DNA of 60,590 bases from Treponema sp. Lineage in GTDB: Bacteria; Spirochaetota; Spirochaetia; Treponematales; Treponemataceae. The stretch covers positions 1-60,590 of the forward strand of contig JAEESZ010000013.1 of NCBI GenBank assembly GCA_016286535.1. The letters run 5' to 3'. A program made the position numbers and the translations under genes. Shown in pieces: positions 36,128 to 43,483 of the stretch (position 1 is its first letter; each line of letters opens with the position of its first letter). The notes below the pieces were generated by a model. That model was given only the letters and a program-made list of their open reading frames with translations, was not told the origin of the DNA and made no database searches.

Positions 36128-36922
36128 ATGCGCCAGTTAATTCTTGAAAATCCCAGAATAGACAGGGGCCTTATTACTCTTAGTGCAAAGGATTACAAAT
36201 ATCTGAGACAGGTACTGAGAGTAAAGACCGGCGATATGCTTAACGTCAGAATTAACGGAGAAGAACTTAAACAATGTACCGTAGCTTCTATTGATGATAA
36301 GGCCAGAAAAATCCTTCTTCAGATTTGTGCAGATACAATCAATCATAAAAGCGTAACCCGTGGGGTTCAGGCAGATGAAACAAATGATGCCAGAAACTTA
36401 AACGACCACGAATATTATCTTTTTCAGTTTATTCCCAAGGCTACAAAATTCGAGCAGATTGTAAGGCAGGCAACTGAATGCGGCATTTCTGTCATTGTTC
36501 CGGTTATTGGTGAATATACAGAAAAAAACAGCCTTTTTGCCCTGCAGGGAAATAAAAAAGAAAGGCTTGAAAAAATCATCAGAGAAGCAAGACAGCAGAG
36601 CGGGTCTCCTGTACAGACAAAAGTTCTTGACCCCCTTTCTCTTGCCGAAGCCCTTATTTTCTGGAAAAATCAAAACGGCGATTTAGGTCTTGTTCTTTCT
36701 GAACGTAACGAAAAAAGCGAATGTCTTAAAGACATTCTTTCTGATAATGAAAACAAAAAAATAGCAATTGCAGTAGGAAGCGAAGGCGGAATTAGTCCTT
36801 CAGAAATAGATCTTTTATTAGAAAAAGGTCTTTTCCATGCTGTTCATTTTGCCGTAAATATACTTAGATGCGAAACCGCAGCCCTTTACGGTATTGCTGC
36901 CGTTCAGTCTGCACTGGAGTAA
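36128..36922 (+). CDS. rsmE: 16S rRNA (uracil-1498-N3)-methyltransferase RsmE
   Basis: A 264-aa SPOUT-class methyltransferase that methylates U1498 of 16S rRNA. It has the PUA-like N-terminal domain (HYLRQVLR-like KDYKYLRQVLRVKTGD), the central QATECGISVIVPV and REARQQSGSPVQTKVL segments, and the trefoil-knot SAM site near the C-terminus: IAIAVGSEGGISPSEID followed by NILRCETAALYGIAAVQ. Length is slightly above normal (about 245) because of an inserted segment near residues 75-95. It overlaps the 3' end of the protease gene's ribosome-binding zone (GAGGAAAG) and is 4 bp ahead of the WecG-like gene. Confidence 0.93.
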   Translation: MRQLILENPRIDRGLITLSAKDYKYLRQVLRVKTGDMLNVRINGEELKQCTVASIDDKARKILLQICADTINHKSVTRGVQADETNDARNLNDHEYYLFQFIPKATKFEQIVRQATECGISVIVPVIGEYTEKNSLFALQGNKKERLEKIIREARQQSGSPVQTKVLDPLSLAEALIFWKNQNGDLGLVLSERNEKSECLKDILSDNENKKIAIAVGSEGGISPSEIDLLLEKGLFHAVHFAVNILRCETAALYGIAAVQSALE

Positions 36923-36926
36923 ATAA

Positions 36927-37667
36927 ATGAGTATTCAAAGAATTAATTTACTTGGCGTTCCGGTAGATTTGTGTGCCCCGGAAAATCTGGAATCTGAATT
37001 ATTAGAAATACTGGCAAAACCAGGTACCAAACAAATAATCTTCCTTTCTGTATGGGATTTACTCAAGGCTCATGGAAAAAATGATTTAGCAGAATGCGTA
37101 AAAAATGCTGATTTAGTTATCCCAACTTCAAAAAGCATTCTTCGTTCTGCAAAATTCCTTAAAAAACCGGTTCCGGTCCGCTACAACCCTTTTACTGCAA
37201 TTATTCAGATTCTTTCTATTATGGAATCTCATTATAAATCTCTCTATCTTTTAGGTTCTCATAATAAAACCTTATTTAAAGCAGAAAGAAATCTTCACGC
37301 AACCTTCCCTAATTTAAAAATTATAGGACGCTGCGTCGGTTATTATCCAAAAAATATGGAAGCAGATATTATTCAGGCTATTTTTAAAGCTCAGCCTTCT
37401 CTTGTATTACTCAGCGACGGAATAAAAGAAAAAAACTGCTGGCCATATAAAAGACGCAACAGTTTTTCTTCAAGTATTTTTGTTTACTACAAAGATGCCT
37501 TTGGCATTTTCTCTGAACGCACAAAAAGAATTAAGGAGTCCACCTTCAATAAAGGACATGAAGTTTTTATAGAAATCCTGCACAACCCGTTTAAAATATT
37601 TTTGATTTTCCCTTTTATCGGTTTTATAATTTTAAACATCTGGTACAGGTTATTCAGAAACAAATAG
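36927..37667 (+). CDS. WecG/TagA/CpsF-like protein lacking catalytic residues, with C-terminal membrane helix
   Basis: A 246-aa protein with the overall pattern of WecG/TagA glycosyltransferases, which transfer N-acetylmannosamine-type sugars to lipid-linked acceptors: INLLGVPVDL start, ADLVIP strand, SLYLLGS, LKIIGRCVGYYPK, SLVLLSDG strand and an IKESTF...EILHNP tail matching the RAP...EW..RL...P end. However, the family ADG catalytic Asp position reads ADLVIPTSKS (Asp to Thr), and the GxPKQE segment reads GIKEKNCW, losing the conserved Gln. A hydrophobic C-terminal helix (about 222-240) is present. It is probably a non-catalytic or altered member. It is translated from GGAG 8 nt upstream, 4 bp behind rsmE. 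Confidence 0.6.
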   Translation: MSIQRINLLGVPVDLCAPENLESELLEILAKPGTKQIIFLSVWDLLKAHGKNDLAECVKNADLVIPTSKSILRSAKFLKKPVPVRYNPFTAIIQILSIMESHYKSLYLLGSHNKTLFKAERNLHATFPNLKIIGRCVGYYPKNMEADIIQAIFKAQPSLVLLSDGIKEKNCWPYKRRNSFSSSIFVYYKDAFGIFSERTKRIKESTFNKGHEVFIEILHNPFKIFLIFPFIGFIILNIWYRLFRNK

Positions 37668-37698
37668 CCGGTTCCTTAAGTGGAGGTGTTTTTCATCT

Positions 37699-38844
37699 AT
37701 GCCTCGGCTTCAGAGTTTATCAAATGTTACGGTCTTTTCCTGGCGGCAGGATATTATATATTTTTGCAAAAAGCATTTAGCGTCAAAGTTCAACCTTTCT
37801 TATGAGGAAAACTTTGCGGAAATCCAGCTTTCCTCCCTGGCAATAATTGTCGATTCAGATTTTGTAGCCGGATTTCCAGACTTCTTTGCCCCGGAAAACA
37901 AAAGCCTTTTAAAAAAAACGGTCTGTCTGATTTTGCCCTGCACAAATTCCAGCGTAGTTTCTCGAATAGAAAACTGTTTTAACTATACTCTTGCCTTTCC
38001 CATCACAAACAGAGTTCTCATATCTGCCATAGACCTTATAAAACGAAACAACTGTCCGCTTATAAATTACAATCCGTTTATAGATTACACAAAAGTTCCC
38101 TCTACTATTTTTGACTACTTTAAGGGCAACTCCTCCTGTATGCAAAAAATCAGAAAACAGATTAAAAATGCATCAGAAAATGACCTGCCCCTGCTCCTTT
38201 TAGGCGAAACCGGAGTTGGCAAAACTACCGCCGCAAAATGCGTGCACAACCTTTCTAAAAGAAAAGACAAACCTTTCGTAGAACTAAACCTTGCAAATAT
38301 AGTTGAATCCCTTTCTGACAGTTTATTTTTTGGACACACAAAAGGAACCTTTACCGATGCCACAAAAGATACCTCCGGTTACTTTTCGCAGGCAAACGGC
38401 GGCACCCTTCACCTGGACGAAATAGGCCTTGCCACTCTTCCTGTTCAGTCAAAACTTCTTAAGGTTCTGGAATGCGGTTATATACAGAAAATTGGAAGTG
38501 ACTCTAAAGAAAAAATCGATGTCCGAATAATCAGTACGACAAACTGCAACATGTACGATATGCTTCCTGCCGGCACCTTTAAAAAAGACTTATTTTTCAG
38601 GATATCTCCCCAAATGATTCAGATTCCGCCCTTAAGAGAACATAAGGAAGATTTGGACATTCTGATTAAGGATTATTTTAAGAATCAGGATATTCTGATT
38701 TCTGAGCTTGCCATGGAAAAACTGCTGCACTATAACTGGCCCGGAAACATAAGGGAACTGCACCACTGCCTTTTCAGGGCAAAGGAAAACTGCCCTAACA
38801 GGATTATTGGCCCCGAGAATATAGATTTCGGTTTGTTTAATTAA
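37699..38844 (+). CDS. Sigma-54-type AAA+ activator without DNA-binding domain
   Basis: A 381-aa protein. Residues 1-135 resemble a degenerate receiver-like domain without a clear phospho-Asp. Residues about 140-370 are the sigma-54 interaction AAA+ domain: Walker A GETGVGKT (169-176), Walker B GGTLHLDEIG (Asp240, Glu241), RIISTTNCN sensor and the YNWPGNIREL sensor II/C-terminal helix. The L1 loop that contacts sigma-54 is GTFTDA (216-221) in place of GAFTGA. The protein ends at residue 381 with no Fis-type HTH, as in H. pylori FlgR and chlamydial CtcC, so it would act from solution. GGAGGTG lies 10 nt before the ATG. It follows the WecG-like gene by 31 bp. Confidence 0.8.
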   Translation: MPRLQSLSNVTVFSWRQDIIYFCKKHLASKFNLSYEENFAEIQLSSLAIIVDSDFVAGFPDFFAPENKSLLKKTVCLILPCTNSSVVSRIENCFNYTLAFPITNRVLISAIDLIKRNNCPLINYNPFIDYTKVPSTIFDYFKGNSSCMQKIRKQIKNASENDLPLLLLGETGVGKTTAAKCVHNLSKRKDKPFVELNLANIVESLSDSLFFGHTKGTFTDATKDTSGYFSQANGGTLHLDEIGLATLPVQSKLLKVLECGYIQKIGSDSKEKIDVRIISTTNCNMYDMLPAGTFKKDLFFRISPQMIQIPPLREHKEDLDILIKDYFKNQDILISELAMEKLLHYNWPGNIRELHHCLFRAKENCPNRIIGPENIDFGLFN

Positions 38845-38850
38845 CTTTGT

Positions 38851-40080
38851 TTAAGCCTGACTGCAGATGTCACAGCAGCAATTTTCTTCATCATTTCCAC
38901 CTTCCCAGGCTTCTCCAAAGTAGGAAAGAAGTTTTTCCCGTCGGCAGCTGCGGCTTTTTGCATAATCTACCATTGCATTCAAATGCTCTGCAGCCCCCTT
39001 AGGATTATAAGAATCTTCTATAAAGAAGCGGTTTTTCTGTACATCCTTGTAAGAAAAAAGCAAAAGAGCTTCCGAAGCCTTTCCGTCTCTTCCAGCCCTT
39101 CCTATTTCCTGATAATACTCTTCAATAGATTTTGGCAAATCACAGTTTATTACAAAACGGACATCACTCTTGTCTATGCCCATACCAAAGGCAATGGTTG
39201 CAACAACAATCTGAACCCGACCCTTTAAAAACAGCTCCTGATTTCTGGCCCGGCATTCATCGCTAAGCCCCGCATGATAATTCAAAACCGAAAAACGTTT
39301 TTTATGCAGGCTTTCTGCAAGTCTGTCCACCTGATGCCTTGAGTTACAATAAATAATTCCAGACTGTCCCTTATGCTTCTTTAAAAAATCTATAATCTGC
39401 GTAAGTTCATTAGTCTTTGTCTGAACCTGCAGATAAATATTGGGCCTGTTAAAGCTCGAAGAAAAGACGGTTGGCTTCTTTAAGGCCAGATCTTTTATGA
39501 TATCCTTCTGAACCGTCTTTGTTGCAGTTGCGGTAAGGGCAATCATAACCGCCTCCGGAAAAATCCTTCTTATAAAAGCAATTTCAAGATAATCAGGTCT
39601 AAAATCATGACCCCATTCAGAAATACAGTGCGCTTCATCTACCGCAATGCAGGAAACATTCAGAGTACTGTCGTTCAAAATCCCCCTCACCTTTTCTGAA
39701 GCCAGGCCTTCCGGCGAAAGATAGACTATTTTTACCAGCCCCGCTTTAATTTCCCTTACAGCCTTTTTATAACTTTCCCAGTCCAGAGAACTGTTTAAAA
39801 AAACAGAGTGAATGCCTCCCTTTTCCAGCGAAGCAACCTGATTCTGCATAAGAGAAATAAGGGGCGTTACAACAATTGTCATACCCTCAAAAATCAGGGC
39901 CGGAATCTGATAACAAAGAGATTTTCCTCCCCCGGTTGGCATTATTGCCAGAGTATCTTTTTTATTTAAGAGATTTGTAATGATTTCTTTTTGATTTTGC
40001 CTGAATTTTTTATAGCCAAAGACTGTTTTAAGTACAAATTCCGCCTCTGTCCCCACAAAGGCATTCGATTTTATCTTCAC
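38851..40080 (-). CDS. recQ: Short RecQ-family DNA helicase
   Basis: A 409-aa 3'-5' DNA helicase. Motif I MPTGGGKSLCYQ, the DEAH box VDEAHCISEWGHDFRPDY, motif III-type ALTATAT, and the motif VI QEIGRAGRDGKAS are intact. The Zn-binding subdomain is present (SRSCRREKLLSYFG, then CCCDIC), but the sequence stops there: the winged helix and HRDC domain of the 600-aa RecQ are absent. Two GTG starts are possible: 40101 without a ribosome binding site, and 40080, which has TGCTATAAT ending 6 nt upstream and is preferred. It is divergent from tRNA-Leu and convergent with the activator gene (6 bp apart). Confidence 0.88.
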   Translation of the reverse strand: MKIKSNAFVGTEAEFVLKTVFGYKKFRQNQKEIITNLLNKKDTLAIMPTGGGKSLCYQIPALIFEGMTIVVTPLISLMQNQVASLEKGGIHSVFLNSSLDWESYKKAVREIKAGLVKIVYLSPEGLASEKVRGILNDSTLNVSCIAVDEAHCISEWGHDFRPDYLEIAFIRRIFPEAVMIALTATATKTVQKDIIKDLALKKPTVFSSSFNRPNIYLQVQTKTNELTQIIDFLKKHKGQSGIIYCNSRHQVDRLAESLHKKRFSVLNYHAGLSDECRARNQELFLKGRVQIVVATIAFGMGIDKSDVRFVINCDLPKSIEEYYQEIGRAGRDGKASEALLLFSYKDVQKNRFFIEDSYNPKGAAEHLNAMVDYAKSRSCRREKLLSYFGEAWEGGNDEENCCCDICSQA

Positions 40081-40142
40081 GTAGTTATTATAGCATTCCA
40101 CTTGAAAAACCCCAATTATTTTGATATAGTTAGCCTAATTTT
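40081..40142. promoter_or_regulatory. Interleaved divergent promoters (recQ / tRNA-Leu)
   Basis: Rightward: TTGAAA (40102-40107), 17-bp spacer, TGATATAGT extended -10 (hexamer 40125-40130), start about 12 nt before the ... tRNA region at 40143. Leftward: TTGGGG (40115..40110), 17-bp spacer, TATAAT (40092..40087) with TG extension, 6 nt to the GTG of recQ. Each -35 lies in the other's spacer. Confidence 0.55.
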
Positions 40143-40223
40143 GCCGGAGTGGTGGAATGGTAGACACGACAGACTCAAAATCTGTTGTCGCAAGGCGTAA
40201 GAGTTCAAGTCTCTTCTCCGGTA
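40143..40223 (+). tRNA. tRNA-Leu (anticodon CAA)
   Basis: An 81-nt tRNA with acceptor stem GCCGGAG/CTCCGGT and discriminator A, anticodon stem ACAGA/TCTGT with loop CTCAAAA, giving anticodon CAA (reads UUG). The T arm is AAGAG-TTCAAGT-CTCTT. A variable arm of about 13 nt fits a class II tRNA. CCA is not encoded. Confidence 0.95.
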
Positions 40224-40234
40224 TACACTTAAAT

Positions 40235-40265
40235 AACGCTTCCTTTTTCAGGAAGCGTTTTCTTT
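40235..40265. terminator. Terminator after tRNA-Leu, shared with yifB
   Basis: A perfect 10-bp stem AACGCTTCCT/AGGAAGCGTT with a 5-nt loop, followed by a T-rich run. It lies between the convergent tRNA-Leu and yifB genes and serves the tRNA; the minus-strand side has a weaker T-tract. Confidence 0.85.
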
Positions 40266-40266
40266 T

Positions 40267-41844
40267 TTAAAACTCCGGTACCATTCCATTACACAGTTTT
40301 CTATATTCTATTGCTTCATTAAGCTGTTCTATTCCGATATTTTCAAAACCGTCTACATCGGCAATAGTCCTTGCAATTTTAAGGCAGCTGGCAATTGCCC
40401 TTGCAGAAAAACCATAGCGGTTCACAGCCTTTTCAAGTATTTTTTCTCCTTCTTCCGAAAGGCTGCAGAATTCTGCAATATCCTGTGGCATAAGTCTTGA
40501 GTTTTTTATTCCCTGCCTTTTTCTCTGAACATTTATTGCCCTGGCAATTCCCTTCCTCATCTGCGCCGTAGTCACCAGTGCTTCCTTTTCCTCATCACGT
40601 TTGTCCACCTCATTGTCTACGAAGATGCGGATATCGATTCTGTCCAGCAAAGGGGCCGAAAACTTTTTCCAGTACTGCTCAACTGATTTGAGGCTGCAAA
40701 GACAGACCTTTGTTTTTGAACCATACACCCCGCAGGGACAGGGATTTACCGCCATTAAAAGCTGGAAATTTGCCGGGTAAACGGTTGTTCTGCCTGCCCT
40801 GCTTAAAGTTATTCCGCCCCTTTCGAGGGGAACCCTGAGCATTTGCAGGACCGAAGTTCTAAATTCCGCTGCTTCATCCAGAAAGAGTACGCCATTGTGG
40901 GCTAAAGAAATCTCTCCGGGCCTGCAATTAGGTCCTCCGCCGCAAATTCCTTCCACAGTTGCCGTCTGATGGGGAATTCTGAAGGGCGGAATCCTGATTA
41001 AAGGCTCATTCGGCTTTATAAGGCCGGCCAGAGACCAGATTCTTGTTACCGACTGAGCTTCATCTATAGTTAAAAGTGGATTTATGGCCGGAAATTTCTG
41101 AATAGCCATTGTTTTTCCGCAGCCCGGAGAGCCCACTGCAATCAGGTTATGTCCGCCGGCAGCAGACAAGAGCAATGCCCGTTTAAGTTTACTTTGCCCC
41201 TTAATTTCTCCAAACTCGTAGCCCGGACTTAACTGTGGAAAATAAACCCCGTCAACATTGTCGCAACCTTCCGGCAGAGAATCAGAATCTTCGGACAAGT
41301 CTCTTTCTTTTGCTTCAAAACAGGCAGAATCAGTCAGGGCCGCAAAAGCATTGCCAAGACAATCCGCACCATAAACCTTGACACCTTTTACTTCCATGGC
41401 TTCCTGCGCATTCTGCAAAGGAACAATGCAGTGCATAATTCCACACGCAGCCGCGGTCGAAACCGCTGCATGGACGCCTTTTATAGGCCGAATATTTCCC
41501 GATAATTCTAATTCTCCCATTACCAGGACTGCTTCGTCCATAAAATTATAGCGGCCTGCAGCTTCTTCTCCCGCATTGGCAAACAAGACTCCTAACGCGA
41601 TAGGCAAATCAAAACCCGCACCTTCTTTTTTCAAATCCGCCGGCGAAAGACTAATAAGTACTCTCTCCGCAGGAAAATCAAAACCTGAATTTCTTATTGC
41701 CGCCTGCATTCTCTCCCTGGACTCCTTTACGGCCCCGTCTGCAAGTCCAACAATATCTATCGCAGGAATACCACGCCGTAAATCCACCTCTATACTGACC
41801 AGTGCCCCTTCGTAACCGAAAGGGGAAAAAGAATATAATTTCAT
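40267..41844 (-). CDS. comM: YifB/ComM family AAA+ ATPase (Mg-chelatase-like)
   Basis: A 525-aa cytoplasmic AAA+ protein. The N-terminal ChlI-type domain (VDLRRGIPAIDIVGLADGAVKE...) is followed by the ATPase with Walker A VGSPGCGKTMAIQ (about residues 226-238), a Walker B LFLDEAAEF and the arginine-bearing PLERGGITLSRAGRTT segment, then the C-terminal Mg-chelatase domain. A Cys-rich insert (NPCPCGVYGSKTKVCLCS) is characteristic of the family. ComM helps branch migration during natural transformation in Haemophilus and Vibrio; here it could support recombination with recQ next door. A GAGGT ribosome binding site lies 8 nt before the ATG, unlike the leaderless neighbours. Confidence 0.92.
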   Translation of the reverse strand: MKLYSFSPFGYEGALVSIEVDLRRGIPAIDIVGLADGAVKESRERMQAAIRNSGFDFPAERVLISLSPADLKKEGAGFDLPIALGVLFANAGEEAAGRYNFMDEAVLVMGELELSGNIRPIKGVHAAVSTAAACGIMHCIVPLQNAQEAMEVKGVKVYGADCLGNAFAALTDSACFEAKERDLSEDSDSLPEGCDNVDGVYFPQLSPGYEFGEIKGQSKLKRALLLSAAGGHNLIAVGSPGCGKTMAIQKFPAINPLLTIDEAQSVTRIWSLAGLIKPNEPLIRIPPFRIPHQTATVEGICGGGPNCRPGEISLAHNGVLFLDEAAEFRTSVLQMLRVPLERGGITLSRAGRTTVYPANFQLLMAVNPCPCGVYGSKTKVCLCSLKSVEQYWKKFSAPLLDRIDIRIFVDNEVDKRDEEKEALVTTAQMRKGIARAINVQRKRQGIKNSRLMPQDIAEFCSLSEEGEKILEKAVNRYGFSARAIASCLKIARTIADVDGFENIGIEQLNEAIEYRKLCNGMVPEF

Positions 41845-41959
41845 ACAAAAACCTCATTAATATTGTTAAGAAAAAAATTCAGTTTTGACGCAAATTCAGA
41901 TAAAAAAACGTAAAATTTTCATTTTTTTTTTACTAAAGTGCCCTATTTTCAAAAAAATG

Positions 41960-41968
41960 TGATATATT
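41960..41968 (+). promoter_or_regulatory. Candidate extended -10 for the glycosidase-polyphosphate operon
   Basis: TGATATATT in an AT-rich 188-bp gap between yifB and the GH63-like gene. It is about 65 nt upstream of the GTG start. No convincing -35 lies 17 bp before it. The rest of this gap is AT-rich with no other clear element. Confidence 0.3.
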
Positions 41969-42032
41969 ATAAGAACGGTCTTTACATTTACTGCAAAATA
42001 AAAATTTTTTTCACCGTATGTAGGAGTCTCTT

Positions 42033-43463
42033 GTGAGTAAACACGATTTCCCCAAAATCCATTTTTATGATCAGGATTTTGTAGACATTTATAATAAGAC
42101 TTGGTCCTGGCTTTCTCCTTATTGGATTAATCCTGAAAACGGTTCTCAGGATTCAGATGGTCTATTCCTTTATCCAGAAGATGGAAACTTAATTTTAAAT
42201 CAATTCGAATCTATAATGTCTTCTTTCTTTTTAGTTTACTCTAACAGGAACTATGACCCATGTCAGAATATTGATTATTTTTACAAACAGCAGGAAGAAA
42301 ACGGAGCTATCCGCTGGAAGTATGATTTAAAAACAAATCAGCCGGTATTAGATAAAGAAAATCCCGACGGAGTAGGACTTCCACTTTTTGCCTTTGCAGA
42401 ATATAACCTTTATCACAAATCTGCTAACAAACGCCGTATTAAGGATGTTATGCCAAACCTGCAGAAATACATGGACTGGCTTGATAAGACTTTCAAACAG
42501 GAGAACGGCCTTTACGCAGTACCAGTTGCCGCTTCAACCATGACCAATTCTCCACGCAAGAAGGTTGTATATCCAATCGACTTCAATGCCTGCATGGCAA
42601 TTAATGCAAACTATATGTCTGCCTTAGGAGATATTCTTAACGATAAAGATTTGATTTTCCAGTACAGAAAAATGTACTTTGCCATTAAAACAAAAATCAA
42701 CAATCTTATGTGGGATGAAGAAAGCAAATTCTACTACGACCTTGATAAGGATTCTAACCGCCTTGCAGTAAAATCAATTGCCGCATACTGGACAATGCTT
42801 GCAGAAATTCCAAATGCAGACAAAGCCCAGCACCTTGTTGATCATTTGAATGACCCTAACTCTTTTGGAACCGAACACCCATTCCCAAGTCTTGCTGTAG
42901 AAGATTCAAAATTCAGCGAAAAAGGTGATGGTTATAACGGTTCAGTTTTCCCTGCCTTTAACTTTATGGTAATTAAAGGTCTTGAAAAATACGGACAGTA
43001 CGAACTTGCCCGCGAATGTGCAATCCGTCACCTGTATTTTGTACTCGAAACCTTAATGCCAAATGATGATAAGACCGTAGGAGACCTTTTTGAAGCTTAT
43101 CTTCCTAACAAGGAAGGAAAAGCCCTTATGAAAGGTGACCCTAATTTTGCCCGCCCTCGTTATGTACACACTGTAGGTCTTTCTACCATCGCCCTTATGA
43201 TAGAAAATGTAATAGGCCTTTCTATAAGTCTGCCAAGAAAAACCGTAGACTGGATTATTCCTAACCTTGAAATTATGGGTATTGAAAATCTTTCTCTTAA
43301 ACGCAACCTTATTACAATTCTTTCTAATAAGAGTACCCGTGGCTGGGAAATTCAGATGGAAAGCGAAAAACTCTATTACTTTACCATCAACATTCTTGAC
43401 CAGAAAAAGAAGACACTTCCTATTCCAAGCGGCAAGTGTTCTATGCTCATAGATAAATTATAA
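42033..43463 (+). CDS. GH63-like / MGH1-like glycoside hydrolase
   Basis: A 476-aa predicted cytoplasmic (alpha/alpha)6-barrel enzyme; no signal peptide. It has the typical pattern of the MGH1/GH63-like group: WDEESKFYYDLDK, then GYNGSVFPAFNFMVIKGLEKYG and RECAIRHLYFVLETL, and a late VGDLFEAYLPNKEG segment. Family members act on alpha-glucosides or mannosyl-glycerate; the exact substrate cannot be told. The GTG start at 42033 is supported by AGGAG 6 nt upstream. It is the first gene of an operon with ppx, ppk1 and a GH130 phosphorylase (gaps of 20, 24 and 33 bp), so its job may be to release sugar or feed the phosphorylase. Confidence 0.75.
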   Translation: MSKHDFPKIHFYDQDFVDIYNKTWSWLSPYWINPENGSQDSDGLFLYPEDGNLILNQFESIMSSFFLVYSNRNYDPCQNIDYFYKQQEENGAIRWKYDLKTNQPVLDKENPDGVGLPLFAFAEYNLYHKSANKRRIKDVMPNLQKYMDWLDKTFKQENGLYAVPVAASTMTNSPRKKVVYPIDFNACMAINANYMSALGDILNDKDLIFQYRKMYFAIKTKINNLMWDEESKFYYDLDKDSNRLAVKSIAAYWTMLAEIPNADKAQHLVDHLNDPNSFGTEHPFPSLAVEDSKFSEKGDGYNGSVFPAFNFMVIKGLEKYGQYELARECAIRHLYFVLETLMPNDDKTVGDLFEAYLPNKEGKALMKGDPNFARPRYVHTVGLSTIALMIENVIGLSISLPRKTVDWIIPNLEIMGIENLSLKRNLITILSNKSTRGWEIQMESEKLYYFTINILDQKKKTLPIPSGKCSMLIDKL

Positions 43464-43483
43464 TAGTTTACCAAGGAGATTTT

